NCBI RefSeq assembly: GCF_001718315.1
Contig: NZ_CP013362.1
Span: forward strand, 2,728,001-2,792,000
Origin: Burkholderia diffusa
Lineage (GTDB): Bacteria > Pseudomonadota > Gammaproteobacteria > Burkholderiales > Burkholderiaceae
Length of the DNA: 64,000 bases
Direction of reading: 5' to 3'
Made by a program: the position numbers and the translations under genes. Below, one piece after another: positions 1-10,045 of the stretch (the stretch's first letter is position 1; the number at the start of each line of letters is the position of its first letter). A model generated the notes under the pieces. The model had not been told where the DNA came from. It saw only the letters and a list, made by a program, of their open reading frames with translations, and did not search any database.

Positions 1-243
1 ATCGGGCATCACGAGCGCGAGGCCGTGCTGCGCCGCGTACTGCTGCGCGCCGCCCTTGATCGCGAACGTCTCCTCGGTGCACGTGAGCCCCGCGAGATAG
101 AACAGCGCCGGCACGCGGCCGTGCGCGGCCTGCGGCGGCAGGTACACCGAGAACTTCATCGACAGGCCGATCGCCTTCGAATCGTGGCGATAGAAGCGTT
201 GCTCGCCACCGTGGCAAGCATGCGAAGAAACGAGTTCGAGCAT
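1..243 (-). CDS. fghA: S-formylglutathione hydrolase, N-terminal part (runs off the window)
   Basis: The 81 visible codons read MLELVSSHACHGGEQRFYRH at the start and continue into PALFYLAGLTCTEETF, the N-terminal signature of the esterase D / S-formylglutathione hydrolase family. This cytosolic enzyme hydrolyses S-formylglutathione to formate and glutathione, the last step of glutathione-dependent formaldehyde detoxification. The catalytic Ser-Asp-His residues lie beyond the window edge and cannot be checked. The start at 243 follows a good GGAAGGG ribosome binding site. The usual partner adhC (S-hydroxymethylglutathione dehydrogenase) is not immediately upstream; a sugar kinase is there instead. 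Confidence 0.93.
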   Translation of the reverse strand, partial: MLELVSSHACHGGEQRFYRHDSKAIGLSMKFSVYLPPQAAHGRVPALFYLAGLTCTEETFAIKGGAQQYAAQHGLALVMPD

Positions 244-274
244 GGGATTCCCTTCCGTTCGATACAGCACAATC

Positions 275-292
275 GGGCGAATCGATTCGCCC
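275..292. promoter_or_regulatory. Perfect 18-bp palindrome upstream of fghA
   Basis: GGGCGAATCGATTCGCCC is its own reverse complement and lies 32 bp upstream of the fghA start codon. It could be an operator for a dimeric regulator, or a hairpin in the fghA leader. It is not followed by a T run on either strand, so an intrinsic terminator is less likely. The function is inferred from position only. Confidence 0.3.
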
Positions 293-490
293 TTCTTGAT
301 CGGGTCGGCGCCGCCGTGGAGCGTCTCGAGCGGCAGCGCATGCGGATCAGGCCGAGCCGCGACAGCCGGCACGGCGATACCGTAGCGTGCCCGTCATGAT
401 CCCCGATCCTGCAGCCCGTCGCGTGCGGGAAACAGCCGCCGGCTTGCCGCGATGCGTCACCGCTGTCGCGACAGGACAAGCGTACCGAGT

Positions 491-1927
491 TTAAACGTCG
501 GCCGTGAACCACGCATCCGTTCGCGCATACAGATCGACGAAACGCGCATGGCGTGCGGCCAGCGCGCCATCGTCGTGCGGTGCGGCCACCGGCGATGCGG
601 TGGGCGCCAGCGTGCGCAGCGCGTCTTCGCGCCAGTGTCCGATCGCGAGGCCCGCGAGCAGCGCGGCACCACGCGTCGCGGCGTTCGGACAATCGACCGC
701 GTCGAGCGACGCGCCGAGCGCATCGGCGAGCAACTGACGCCAGCGCGGATCGACCGAGCCGCCGCCGGCGAGGCGCAGCGTCGCCACCGGATCGGCCCGG
801 TTCGCATCGCGGATCGCGTCGAGCCCCGCGCGCAACGCGAACGCGACACCCTCGAACGCAGCGCGCATCATCGCGCCGCGCGTGTCGCCGAGCCCGAGAC
901 CGAGCCAGCCGCCGCGCGCGTCGGGACTCATCCACGGCGAACGCTCGCCCGTCAGATACGGCAGGAAGCAGAGCCGCTCCGACGCCGGCCGCGCGAACGC
1001 GTCGTCATACGCATCCGGCCAGCCCGGATAGCCGAGCCAGCCGCGCACCGCTTCGAGCGCGAGCCCGACGTTCTGCATCGCGGCCATCGTGTAATAGCCG
1101 CCGCCAGCCGCCGTGCGATAACGATGCAGTCCGCGCCGCGCGGGCGGCAATACATCCGCGAGCACGACGATCTGGCCGCCGCTGCCGGTAGTCAACAGCG
1201 CGTCGCCGGCCGCGACGAGCCCGCTGCCGAGTGCCGCGCATGCGGTATCGGCCGCCCCCGTCGCGAGCGGCACGCCGGCCGGCAGCCCGAGTACCGCCGC
1301 CGCCTTCGCATCGAGCACGCCACAGCGCGCACCCGCCGCCCGCACAGGTGCGAACCGGTCGACGGGCAAGCCCAGCGCATCGATCAGCGCCGTATCCCAC
1401 GCGCCGTCCGGCGTCGCGAGCGCGGTCGCGCATGCGTCGCTCGGATCGGCTGCGACCTCGCCGCCCAGCGCGACGCGCAGCCAGTCCTTCGGCTGCACGG
1501 CCCAGCGTGCGTGCGTCAACGCCTGCGGCTCGTGTGCGGCCAGCCAGCGCAACAGCGGACCCGCCATGCCGGGCGCGACCGGATTCGACGCCGTCGGCCA
1601 ATCGGCCGCGTCTGTTTCGCGCACCGCCCGCGTGTCTGGCCACAACAGGGCGGGCCGCACCGGCTGCCCGGCCACGTCGATCAGCACGACGCCATGCATC
1701 TGGCCGGAAAAACCGATCGCCGCGACCTGCGCGCGCTCGCCGGCCGGCAGCCGCGCAGCGGCACGCACGAGCGCCTGCCACCATACATCGGGGGCGATTT
1801 CAGCCCAGCCGGGCTGCGGCGACGACAACGCATAAGGTTCGCTCGCAACCGCGCGCTCGACGCCATCGGCATCGAGCGTGACGAGTTTGACTGAGCCGGT
1901 ACCGAGGTCGATTCCGAGCAGGCGCAT
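491..1927 (-). CDS. xylB: FGGY-family carbohydrate kinase, probable xylulokinase
   Basis: The product has 478 residues, close to E. coli XylB (484). It starts MRLLGIDLGTGSVKLVTLD, the phosphate-1 ATP-binding loop of the FGGY/ASKHA fold; GFSGQMHGVVL near residue 75 and GAADTACAALGSG in the middle (the latter carrying the likely catalytic Asp) are xylulokinase-like. The expected reaction is ATP-dependent phosphorylation of D-xylulose in the cytosol, feeding the pentose phosphate pathway. In-frame codons continue upstream to 2053, but the conserved fold begins at 1927 and the extra residues are basic and unlike the family. No transporter or dehydrogenase partner is beside it, so substrate specificity is inferred from family resemblance. 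Confidence 0.85.
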   Translation of the reverse strand: MRLLGIDLGTGSVKLVTLDADGVERAVASEPYALSSPQPGWAEIAPDVWWQALVRAAARLPAGERAQVAAIGFSGQMHGVVLIDVAGQPVRPALLWPDTRAVRETDAADWPTASNPVAPGMAGPLLRWLAAHEPQALTHARWAVQPKDWLRVALGGEVAADPSDACATALATPDGAWDTALIDALGLPVDRFAPVRAAGARCGVLDAKAAAVLGLPAGVPLATGAADTACAALGSGLVAAGDALLTTGSGGQIVVLADVLPPARRGLHRYRTAAGGGYYTMAAMQNVGLALEAVRGWLGYPGWPDAYDDAFARPASERLCFLPYLTGERSPWMSPDARGGWLGLGLGDTRGAMMRAAFEGVAFALRAGLDAIRDANRADPVATLRLAGGGSVDPRWRQLLADALGASLDAVDCPNAATRGAALLAGLAIGHWREDALRTLAPTASPVAAPHDDGALAARHARFVDLYARTDAWFTADV

Positions 1928-2377
1928 GACGGGTTGGTGTATTCGGGTGAACGGATATCGATGATAGCGGGATCGCGAGATGCGGCCCGATTTGCACGGC
2001 GCTTTTTGCCGCCGCGGCGACACGAAAGCGCGGCCGCGCGCAACCGGTTTCACCTGGCTGCTCGTTGTGTGCCAAAACGGCCGGCAGCGGGTTAACCCGG
2101 CGCGATTTTCCGCCGGTCGTTTTTTCCACTATTCCGCTGACGCGATACACACCATAAAGCCGTCGATATTTGACATGGGGGCCCGCACTATTTTGGAGGG
2201 CTATAAAACCGGGGAACCTCACTCCAGCGGCAGTTTCCCGATGATCGACACCCCGTTTCATGCCGACATGGCATATCGAACCAGCAAAGAACGGAATAGA
2301 ACCCAGCGCTCTTGTTGCGAGTTTGCATTCCGCATAACTTCGTATCACCCCGAAAACAAGATCATGGAGTGAGACAG
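1928..2377. other. 450-bp intergenic region between xylB and the NCS2 permease
   Basis: This divergent promoter region is more A/T-rich than its surroundings between about 2090 and 2377. I see a TTGACA at 2170-2175 with TATTTT at 2189 and TATAAA at 2202, but the spacings of 13 and 26 are wrong for a standard promoter. A small hairpin, ATGCC-GACAT-GGCAT, lies at 2260-2274 within what would be a roughly 200-nt leader of the permease mRNA. A long structured leader before a nucleobase transporter raises the possibility of an RNA element, but I cannot assign a riboswitch class by eye. No coding sequence is evident. Confidence 0.4.
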
Positions 2378-3754
2378 ATGCAATCGAACACGGTCCATCC
2401 GTGCGATGAGGTGCTGCCGACCGGCAAGCTTGTAACGCTTGGTCTCCAGCACGTCCTCGTCATGTACGCCGGCGCTGTCGCCGTGCCGCTTATCGTCGGC
2501 GGCGCGCTGAAGCTGCCGAAAGACCAGATCGCGTTCCTGATCAGCGCCGATCTGTTTTCGTGCGGCATCGCCACGCTGATCCAGACGCTCGGCCTGTGGA
2601 TCTTCGGGATCCGCCTGCCCGTCATCATGGGCTGCACGTTCGCCGCCGTCGGCCCGATGATCGCGATCGGCACCAACCCCGGCCTCGGCATTCTCGACAT
2701 CTTCGGCTCGACCATCGCGGCCGGCATCATCGGCATCGTGCTCGCGCCGATGATCGGCAAGCTGTTGCGGTTCTTCCCGCCTGTCGTCGTCGGCACCGTG
2801 ATCGCGGTAATCGGCCTGTCGCTGATGGAAGTCGGGATCAACTGGGCAGCCGGCGGCGTCGGCAATCCGGAATACGGCAGCCCCGTCTATCTCGGCCTGT
2901 CGCTGCTCGTGCTCACGCTGATCCTTCTGATCAACAAGTACGGGCGCGGCTTCATCGCGAACATCTCGGTGCTGCTCGGCATCGTCGCGGGCTTCGTGAT
3001 CGCTTTCGCGATCGGCCGCGTGAATACCGACGGCGTCGCGCACGCACCGTGGGTCGGCTTCGTGATGCCGTTCCACTTCGGCATGCCGCACTTCGACCCG
3101 CTGTCGATTGCAACGATGGTCACGGTGATGTTCGTCACGTTCATCGAATCGACCGGCATGTTCCTCGCGGTCGGCGACATGGTCGATCGTCCCGTCAACC
3201 AGGAGCGCCTCGTGCGCGGCCTGCGCGTCGACGGCCTCGGCACGCTGATCGGCGGCATCTTCAACTCGTTCCCGCATACGTCGTTCTCGCAGAACGTCGG
3301 CCTGATCGGCGTGACGGGCGTGAAGAGCCGGTTCGTCTGCGCGACGGGCGGCGTGATCCTGGTGCTGCTTGGCCTGTTCCCGAAGATGGCGCAGGTCGTC
3401 GCATCGGTGCCGCCGTTCGTGCTCGGCGGAGCGGGCATCGTGATGTTCGGGATGGTGGCCGCGAACGGCATCAAGGTGCTGTCGAAGGTCGACTTCGTGA
3501 ACAACTCGCACAACCTGTTCATCGTCGCCGTAAGCGTCGGGATGGGCCTCGTGCCGGTCGTGTCGCCGCACTTTTTCTCGAAGCTGCCGCCCGCGCTCGC
3601 GCCGATCCTGCACAGCGGCATCCTGCTCGCGTCGGCTACCGCGGTGATCCTGAACATCGTGTTCAACGGCGTGAAGGGCGAGAAGGACGCACGTTGCGAA
3701 ATCCGCCGCGCAGGGCACGACTTCGACGGACGCCCGGCCGACGTGCATCACTGA
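2378..3754 (+). CDS. NCS2-family nucleobase:cation symporter (xanthine/urate/uracil permease)
   Basis: The protein has 458 residues and roughly 12-14 hydrophobic segments, which fits an inner-membrane NCS2 (UraA/XanP/YgfU) transporter. The start is placed at MQSNTVHPCDEVLPTGKL; LGLQHVLVMYAGAVAVPLIV is the typical TM1 signature. NSFPHTSFSQNVGLIGVTG followed by VKSR is the family motif; the SQNVG form is closer to urate/xanthine permeases (YgfU, PucJK) than to uracil permeases. The role is proton-driven purine uptake. It is a single-gene unit ending in a strong terminator. Substrate is inferred; neighbouring genes give no catabolic context. Confidence 0.9.
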   Translation: MQSNTVHPCDEVLPTGKLVTLGLQHVLVMYAGAVAVPLIVGGALKLPKDQIAFLISADLFSCGIATLIQTLGLWIFGIRLPVIMGCTFAAVGPMIAIGTNPGLGILDIFGSTIAAGIIGIVLAPMIGKLLRFFPPVVVGTVIAVIGLSLMEVGINWAAGGVGNPEYGSPVYLGLSLLVLTLILLINKYGRGFIANISVLLGIVAGFVIAFAIGRVNTDGVAHAPWVGFVMPFHFGMPHFDPLSIATMVTVMFVTFIESTGMFLAVGDMVDRPVNQERLVRGLRVDGLGTLIGGIFNSFPHTSFSQNVGLIGVTGVKSRFVCATGGVILVLLGLFPKMAQVVASVPPFVLGGAGIVMFGMVAANGIKVLSKVDFVNNSHNLFIVAVSVGMGLVPVVSPHFFSKLPPALAPILHSGILLASATAVILNIVFNGVKGEKDARCEIRRAGHDFDGRPADVHH

Positions 3755-3807
3755 TCGCTGCGAGCCGGATGCGCCGGAGCATGGCGCGATACGGTAGAAG
3801 GTAGAGG

Positions 3808-3837
3808 AAAAACGCCACGGCTTGCCGTGGCGTTTTG
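3808..3837 (+). terminator. Intrinsic terminator of the NCS2 permease gene
   Basis: A perfect 12-bp stem AAAACGCCACGG / CCGTGGCGTTTT closes a 4-nt CTTG loop and ends in a T run. It lies 54 bp after the permease stop codon. The flanking A run would also let it act on the opposite strand. Confidence 0.9.
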
Positions 3838-3930
3838 CTTTGTGGCGAGTGGTTTGGGCGACGATAGCGGTGGTGCCGGTGGTGCCGGCGGTGACGACGA
3901 TCCACGGTCGCTGCAAACCGGACCACGCAC

Positions 3931-3961
3931 AAAAAAACGCCACGGACTTTCGTCCGTGGCG
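3931..3961 (-). terminator. Intrinsic terminator of the bpeA-bpeB-oprB operon
   Basis: The stem CGCCACGGAC / GTCCGTGGCG (3938-3947 and 3952-3961) encloses a TTTC loop. On the minus strand it is followed by seven T residues (the A run 3931-3937). It lies about 68 bp downstream of the oprB stop. Confidence 0.9.
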
Positions 3962-4028
3962 TCGTCGCATCCCGGGAACCGCGACTTCAGCGAACCGGAG
4001 CGGTCACCCGCGCCGGCCCGGCTTCGTC

Positions 4029-5552
4029 TTACCCGTTCGTCGCCGCTACCGACGCAGGTGCCGGTGCGGCCGCCTTGTCGTAGTCGGCCGTTTCGTCCGG
4101 TGCGCGCGGCGTCTCGCCGGCGCGCTGGATCCAGCCGCCGCCCAGTGCGCGGTACAGCGTGACCAGGTTCGTCCAGCGCGCCAAACGCGCGCTGATCAGC
4201 GACTGCTGCGCCGAGTACAGATCGGTCTGCGCGGTGAGCACCGACAGGTAGCTGTCGACACCGTTCTTGTAGCGCAGGTCCGACAGGTCGAAGCGACGCT
4301 GCTGCGCGTGCTCGTTGCGCTCGAGCGCGGCGATCTGCTGGTCGTACGTGCCGCGTGCAGCCAGCCCGTCCGACACTTCGCGGAACGCCGACTGGATCGC
4401 CTTCTCGTAGTTGGCGATCTCGATGCGCTTCTGCACGTTCGCGAGGTTCAAGTTCGCGATGTTCTGCCCGCCTTCGAAGATCGGCATCGTGATCTGCGGC
4501 GCGAACGACCACGCCGCCGTGCCGGCCTTGAACAGGCCGCCGAGCGTCGGGCTGCCGGTGCCGAACGCGCCCGTGAGCGAGATGCGCGGGAAGAACGCCG
4601 CGCGTGCCGCGCCGATGTTCGCGTTCGCGGCCAGCAGCGTCTGCTCGGCCTGCATCACGTCCGGACGACGCGTCAGCAGGTCGGACGGCAGCCCGGCCGG
4701 CACATCCGTGAGCAGGTTCTGCGCGTCGAGCGGCATGCCCGCCGGCAGGTCGTCCGGCAGCGGCTCGCCGATCAGCAGCACCAGCGCGTTCAGTGCCTGC
4801 GCACGGGCGCGCGCCTGCGCCTGCTGGTTCGCGAGCGCTGTCTCGACGACCGTCTGCGCCTGACGCAGCTCGAGCTCGGAGCCCGTGCCGTTGTCGAACT
4901 GCAACTTCGTCAGGTCGTACGATGCCTGTGCCGTCTTCAGCGTGTTCTCCGTGACCTGCAGCAGGTCGTCGGTGGACAGCAGCGTCAGGTACTGGTCCGC
5001 GACCTGCGACACGAGCGAGATCTCGGCAGCCTGCCGTGCGTACGACGTCGACAGGTATTGCGCGAGCGCCTGGTCCTTCAGGCTCTGCACGCGACCGAAC
5101 AGGTCGAGTTCCCACGAAGCCGAAACGCCGACGTTGTAGGCGCGCGAGATATACGGCGCGCCCGTCTGCGACAGGCCCTGCGGCACGCGCTGGATGTTGC
5201 CGGTGCCCGTGCCGTCGAGCGTCGGGAACAGGCCCGCGCGCGTGATCTGGTACTGCGCGCGCGCCGCCTCGATGTTCAGCACCGACACGCGCAGGTCGCG
5301 GTTGTTCTTCAGCGCGATCTCGATCAGCCGCTGCAGGCGCGGATCGACGAAGAATTCGCGCCAGCCGATGGCGGTCGCCGCCTGGCCGTTCGCGCTGCGC
5401 GCGCCGGCAGCGCCCGGCTGCGTCGCATAGACGCCGCCGGCCGGGTACGCCTGCGCGACGGGCGCGTCGGGCCGCGTGTAATGCGGCGCCATCGTGCAGC
5501 CCGTGGCAAGGAGCGCGACCGCGATTGCAGTCAAAGCGTGTTTTTGCATCAT
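4029..5552 (-). CDS. oprB: Outer-membrane efflux lipoprotein of the RND pump (OprM/NodT family)
   Basis: This 507-residue protein is the outer-membrane channel of a tripartite drug efflux pump, forming the trans-periplasmic duct. It has a lipoprotein signal peptide ending LLATGC at about residue 20, then two outer-membrane-efflux-protein repeats typical of the OprM/NodT family (usual length 470-510). GTG 5555, ATG 5552 and ATG 5549 are all possible starts. ATG 5552 overlaps the bpeB stop as TGATG and has AAGGGA just upstream, so I prefer it. Overlap with bpeB indicates translational coupling in one operon. The name follows the BpeAB-OprB system of B. pseudomallei and is inferred from operon type. 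Confidence 0.92.
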   Translation of the reverse strand: MMQKHALTAIAVALLATGCTMAPHYTRPDAPVAQAYPAGGVYATQPGAAGARSANGQAATAIGWREFFVDPRLQRLIEIALKNNRDLRVSVLNIEAARAQYQITRAGLFPTLDGTGTGNIQRVPQGLSQTGAPYISRAYNVGVSASWELDLFGRVQSLKDQALAQYLSTSYARQAAEISLVSQVADQYLTLLSTDDLLQVTENTLKTAQASYDLTKLQFDNGTGSELELRQAQTVVETALANQQAQARARAQALNALVLLIGEPLPDDLPAGMPLDAQNLLTDVPAGLPSDLLTRRPDVMQAEQTLLAANANIGAARAAFFPRISLTGAFGTGSPTLGGLFKAGTAAWSFAPQITMPIFEGGQNIANLNLANVQKRIEIANYEKAIQSAFREVSDGLAARGTYDQQIAALERNEHAQQRRFDLSDLRYKNGVDSYLSVLTAQTDLYSAQQSLISARLARWTNLVTLYRALGGGWIQRAGETPRAPDETADYDKAAAPAPASVAATNG

Positions 5553-8500
5553 CACTGTCCCTTGTTGCCTTCGTCGCCGTTGCCCGGCTTCTCTTCGTGG
5601 TGCGAGTGCTCCTGAGCCAGGCGCAGCGCCTCGTCGACGTCTTCCTTCTCGCCGCTGAAGATCGCACGGATCTTCACGAAGAACATCGGGATCATGAAGA
5701 TCGCGAGGAACGTCGCCGTGATCATCCCGCCGATCACGCCCGTACCGATTGCGTGCTGGCTCGCCGAACCCGCGCCGTTGCTGATCGCGAGCGGCATCAC
5801 GCCGAGAATGAACGCGAGCGACGTCATCAGGATCGGACGCAGCCGCAGGCGCGCTGCTTCCAGCGCGGCCTCGATCGGCCCCATCTTCTCCGTCATCTGC
5901 AGTTCGCGCGCAAACTCGACGATCAGGATCGCGTTCTTCGCGGACAAGCCCACGGTAGTCAGCAGGCCGACCTGGAAGAACACGTCGTTCTCGAGGCCGC
6001 GCATCGTCGCCGCGAGCAGTGCGCCGATCACGCCGAGCGGCACCACCATGATCACCGAGAACGGGATCGACCAGCTTTCATACAGCGCCGCGAGACACAG
6101 GAACACGACGAGGATCGAGATCGCGTACAGGATCGGCGCCTGCGAACCCGACTGGATTTCCTGGAACGACAGGCCGGTCCACGAATAGCCGATACCGACC
6201 GGCAGCTTCTTCGCGAGCCCTTCCATCGCCGTCATCGCCTGGCCGGTCGACTTGCCCGGCGCGGCCTGCCCCTGGATTTCCATCGCCGACACGCCGTTGT
6301 AGCGCTCGAGCTTCGGCGAACCGTACGTCCAGTGACCGGTCGCGAACGCGCTGAACGGCACCATCCCGCCCGACCCGTTGCGCACGTACCAGATGTTCAT
6401 GTCCTCCGGCGTCATCCGGAACGGCGCGTCGGCCTGCACGTACACCTTCTTGATCCGGCCGTCGGTGTCGAGGAAGTTGTTCACGTACTTCGACGCCCAC
6501 GCGATCGAGAACGTCTGGTCGATCGCGTCCGCCGTCACGCCAAGCGCATTCGCCTTCTCGCGGTCGATGTCGACCTTGTACTGCGGCGTGTCGTTCAGGC
6601 CGTTCGGGCGCACGCCCTGCAGCGTCGGATCCTTCGAGGCCATCCCGAGCAGCTGGTTACGCGCGGCCATCAGCGCGTCGTGGCCGAGACCGGCGTTGTC
6701 CGTCAGCTCGAAGTCGAAGCCCGCGGCCGTACCGAGTTCGGGAATCGACGGCGGGTTGAACGGGATCACGACAGCGTCCTTGTAGCCGGCGTAGCGACCG
6801 AACATCCGCCCGATCAGCGCCTGGACCTTCTGGTTCGCATGCTGACGCTGCGAGTAGTCCTTCAGCTTCACGAACACGAGACCGGAGTTCTGGCCGCGGC
6901 CCGCGAAGCTGAAGCCGTTGACCGTGAACGCCGATTCGACGATTTCCTTCTCGTCCTTCAGCAGGTAGTCGGAGATGTTCGCGAGCGTCTTCGCGGTCGT
7001 TTCCTGCGTGGAGCCCGACGGCGTCTGCACGATCACGAACATCAGGCCCTGGTCTTCATCCGGCAGGAACGACTTCGGCAGGCGCACGAACAGCAGCCCG
7101 ACCGCGACGATCACGACCAGATAGATGATGAGCCAGCGGCCCGAGCGCTTGATCACGTGGTGCACGCCGACGTGGTACTTGTCGCGGCTGTTGTTGAACG
7201 TGCGGTTGAACCAGCCGAAGAAGCCCTTCTTCTCTTCGTGATGCCCTTGCGGGATCGGCTTGAGGATCGTCGCGCACAGTGCGGGCGTCAGAATCAACGC
7301 GACCAGCACCGACAGCACCATCGCCGATACGATCGTCAGCGAGAACTGACGATAGATCGCGCCGACCGAACCGCCGGAGAATGCGACCGGCACGAACACC
7401 GCCGACAGCACGAGCGCCACGCCGACGAGTGCGCCGGTGATCTGGCCCATCGCCTTGCGCGTCGCCTCCTTCGGCGACAGGCCCTCTTCCGCCATCACGC
7501 GCTCGACGTTCTCGACCACCACGATCGCATCGTCGACCAGCAGGCCGATTGCGAGCACGAGGCCGAACATCGACAGCGTGTTGATCGAGAAGCCCACGAG
7601 CGACATGATCGCGAACGTGCCGAGCAGCACCACCGGCACCGCGATCGTCGGGATGATCGTCGCCCGCAGGTTCTGCAGGAACAGATACATCACGAGGAAC
7701 ACGAGCACGATACCTTCGAGCAGCGTCTTGACCACTTCCTCGATCGACAGCTTCACGAACGGCGTCGTGTCGTACGGATACTTCACGACGAGGCCGTGCG
7801 GGAAGAACGGTGCGAGCTCGTCGATCTTCGCGCGCACGGCCTTCGCGGTCGCGAGCGCGTTCGCGTTGGTCGCGAGCTGGATACCGAGTGCCGCGGTCGG
7901 CTGACCGTTGTACTTCGTGTCGAAGTTGTAGTTTTCGCCGCCGAGGCCGATCTGCGCGACGTCCTTCAGGCGAACCTGCGAGCCGTCCTGGTTGACCTTC
8001 AGCAGGATGTTGCCGAACTGCTCGGGCGTCTGCAGCAGCGTCGATTCGGTGATCGTCGCCTGCAGCACGGTGCCCGGCTTGGCCGGCGTGCCGCCGATCT
8101 GGCCGCCCGCGATCTGCACGTTCTGCGCGGTGATCGCCGAGCTCACGTCGACCGGCGTGAGGCCGTAGTTCGTCAGGCGGGTCGGGTCGAGCCAGATCCG
8201 CATCGCGTACTGCGAGCCGAACAGCGTCACGGTGCCGACGCCGTTCAGCCGGCTGATCGGATCCTTCACGTGCGACGCCACGAAGTTCGCGAGGTCGTAC
8301 TTGTTCATGCTGCCGTCTTCGGAGTTGAAGGCGAGCACCAGCAGGAAGCTGCTGCTCGACTTCGTCACCGACAGGCCGAGCTGCTGCACGACCTGCGGAA
8401 GAACCGGCGTCGCGAGCGACAGCTTGTTCTGCACCTGGACCTGCGCGATGTCGGCGTTGGTGCCCGGCGCGAACGTCAGCGTGATCGTCGCGTTGCCCGA

Positions 8501-8752
8501 GTCGTCACTGGTCGACGACATGTACAGGAAGTTGTCGAGACCGCTCATCTGCTGCTCGATCACCTGCGTCACCGTGTCTTCCACCGTCTTCGCGGAAGCG
8601 CCCGGGTAGTTCGCGGTGATCTGGATCGATGGCGGGGCGATCGTCGGATACTGCGCGATCGGCAGCGTGAAGATCGCCGCGACCCCGGCCAGCATCAGGA
8701 TGATGGCGATCACCCACGCGAAGATCGGGCGATCGATAAAAAACTTTGCCAT
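5552..8752 (-). CDS. bpeB: RND multidrug efflux pump, inner-membrane transporter (HAE1 family)
   Basis: At 1066 residues this is the proton-driven antiporter subunit, homologous to AcrB/MexB, and it has the length known for BpeB. It begins [20 protein letters not shown] (TM1). The proton-relay aspartates are D407 and D408 in [14 protein letters not shown], at the same numbers as in AcrB. Twelve hydrophobic segments and two large periplasmic loops are evident. Expected substrates are hydrophobic or amphiphilic antibiotics and possibly quorum-sensing acyl-homoserine lactones, as reported for BpeAB-OprB; substrates cannot be read from sequence. It lies 15 bp after bpeA and overlaps oprB, so the three genes form one operon. 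Confidence 0.95.
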   Translation of the reverse strand: MAKFFIDRPIFAWVIAIILMLAGVAAIFTLPIAQYPTIAPPSIQITANYPGASAKTVEDTVTQVIEQQMSGLDNFLYMSSTSDDSGNATITLTFAPGTNADIAQVQVQNKLSLATPVLPQVVQQLGLSVTKSSSSFLLVLAFNSEDGSMNKYDLANFVASHVKDPISRLNGVGTVTLFGSQYAMRIWLDPTRLTNYGLTPVDVSSAITAQNVQIAGGQIGGTPAKPGTVLQATITESTLLQTPEQFGNILLKVNQDGSQVRLKDVAQIGLGGENYNFDTKYNGQPTAALGIQLATNANALATAKAVRAKIDELAPFFPHGLVVKYPYDTTPFVKLSIEEVVKTLLEGIVLVFLVMYLFLQNLRATIIPTIAVPVVLLGTFAIMSLVGFSINTLSMFGLVLAIGLLVDDAIVVVENVERVMAEEGLSPKEATRKAMGQITGALVGVALVLSAVFVPVAFSGGSVGAIYRQFSLTIVSAMVLSVLVALILTPALCATILKPIPQGHHEEKKGFFGWFNRTFNNSRDKYHVGVHHVIKRSGRWLIIYLVVIVAVGLLFVRLPKSFLPDEDQGLMFVIVQTPSGSTQETTAKTLANISDYLLKDEKEIVESAFTVNGFSFAGRGQNSGLVFVKLKDYSQRQHANQKVQALIGRMFGRYAGYKDAVVIPFNPPSIPELGTAAGFDFELTDNAGLGHDALMAARNQLLGMASKDPTLQGVRPNGLNDTPQYKVDIDREKANALGVTADAIDQTFSIAWASKYVNNFLDTDGRIKKVYVQADAPFRMTPEDMNIWYVRNGSGGMVPFSAFATGHWTYGSPKLERYNGVSAMEIQGQAAPGKSTGQAMTAMEGLAKKLPVGIGYSWTGLSFQEIQSGSQAPILYAISILVVFLCLAALYESWSIPFSVIMVVPLGVIGALLAATMRGLENDVFFQVGLLTTVGLSAKNAILIVEFARELQMTEKMGPIEAALEAARLRLRPILMTSLAFILGVMPLAISNGAGSASQHAIGTGVIGGMITATFLAIFMIPMFFVKIRAIFSGEKEDVDEALRLAQEHSHHEEKPGNGDEGNKGQ

Positions 8753-8767
8753 GAAACAGGCTCCCTG

Positions 8768-10045
8768 TTATTGCGCGCTCGAAGCAGCGGCAGCACTCGC
8801 CGGCGCGGCGCCCGATGCAGCGGTACCGGACGCGGCGGTGGCGCCGGAACCGGCGGCAGCCGGCGCGGCGGAGGCAGCGGCGGCACCCGATGCGGCACCG
8901 GCCGCCGGCGCGAGTTGCGCCTCTACCGACTTCACGGTCGCGCCCGGACGCACCTTCTCGCCCCCCTGCACGATCACGTGGTCGCCCGCCTGCAGACCGC
9001 CTTCGACGATCCAGTCCTGGCCGCGCATGCCCGCCGTCTTCAACGGACGCGGCTCGACCTTGTTGTTCGCGTTCACCACCATCGCGATCGCCTGACCCTT
9101 CTGGTCATGCGTGACGCCGATCTGCGGCACCAGGAACGCGTTCTCGTTCACGCCTTCCTCGATCCGCGCGCGCACGAACATCCCCGGCAGCAGCACACGG
9201 CCCGGGTTCGGGAAGACCGCGCGGATCGTCACCGAGCCGGTTGCCTGGTCGACCGTCACGTCGGAGAACTGCAGCTTGCCGGCTTCCGAATACGTCTTGC
9301 CGTCCTCGAGGATCAGCGACACCTTCGCCGCGCCCGGGCCGCTCGTCTTCAGGCGGCCGCTCTGCACGTCCTGGCGCAGCTTCAGCCCCTCGAGGCTCGA
9401 TTGGGTGAGGTCCACGTACACGGGGTCGAGCTGCTGCACCGTCGACATCAGCGTCGCCTGGCTCGCCTGCACGTACGCGCCCGGCGTCACTTGCGAAATG
9501 CCGACGCGGCCCGTGATCGGCGAGACCACGTCCGTGTAGCCGAGGTTGATCTGCGCGGTGTCGACCGCAGCCTTGCCGGCCGCGACGTCCGCCGCGGCCT
9601 GCCCTTGGGTGGCCACCGCGTTGTCGTAGTCCTGCTTGCTGACCGCGTTCGCGGCCACGAGCACCTTGTAGCGCGCGACGAGCGCGTTCTGCGTGACGAG
9701 GTTCGCCTGCGCCTTCGCGAGCGTTGCCTTCGCGCTGTTCAATGCCGCGATGTACGGTGCCGGATCGATCTTGTACAGACGCTGGCCAGCCTTGACGTCG
9801 GTGCCTTCGGTGAATTCACGACGCAGCACGATGCCGTCGACCCGCGCGCGGACCTGCGCGACCAGGAATGCGCTGGTGCGGCCCGGCAGTTCGCTGAAGA
9901 CCGGCACGGCTTGCGGCTGGACGGTGACGACGCCGACTTCCGGCGTTTGCGGCGGAGGTGCCGATTCTTTTTTTCCGCATGCAGCCAGGAAAACCGCGGC
10001 TGCCGCGACAGTGATCAAGCGGTATGGAACCCGTTCGACGCGCAT
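8768..10045 (-). CDS. bpeA: RND efflux periplasmic adaptor (membrane fusion) lipoprotein
   Basis: The 425-residue protein bridges BpeB and OprB in the periplasm. The start MRVERVPYRLI at 10045 follows a GAGGTCG ribosome binding site; in-frame codons upstream to 10069 lack one. The signal peptide ends VFLAACGKKE (lipobox LAAC). The HlyD/AcrA features follow: a beta-barrel/lipoyl half-motif, a coiled-coil hairpin rich in Ala and Gln around residues 100-170, then the second half. The last roughly 45 residues are an Ala/Ser-rich low-complexity tail, longer than in E. coli AcrA. First gene of the bpeA-bpeB-oprB operon, divergent from bpeR. Confidence 0.93.
   Translation of the reverse strand: MRVERVPYRLITVAAAAVFLAACGKKESAPPPQTPEVGVVTVQPQAVPVFSELPGRTSAFLVAQVRARVDGIVLRREFTEGTDVKAGQRLYKIDPAPYIAALNSAKATLAKAQANLVTQNALVARYKVLVAANAVSKQDYDNAVATQGQAAADVAAGKAAVDTAQINLGYTDVVSPITGRVGISQVTPGAYVQASQATLMSTVQQLDPVYVDLTQSSLEGLKLRQDVQSGRLKTSGPGAAKVSLILEDGKTYSEAGKLQFSDVTVDQATGSVTIRAVFPNPGRVLLPGMFVRARIEEGVNENAFLVPQIGVTHDQKGQAIAMVVNANNKVEPRPLKTAGMRGQDWIVEGGLQAGDHVIVQGGEKVRPGATVKSVEAQLAPAAGAASGAAAASAAPAAAGSGATAASGTAASGAAPASAAAASSAQ

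Noticed and set aside
2170..2207. TTGACA with TATTTT or TATAAA as a promoter for the permease.
   Set aside because: Spacings of 13 and 26 bp are incompatible with a standard sigma-70 promoter.
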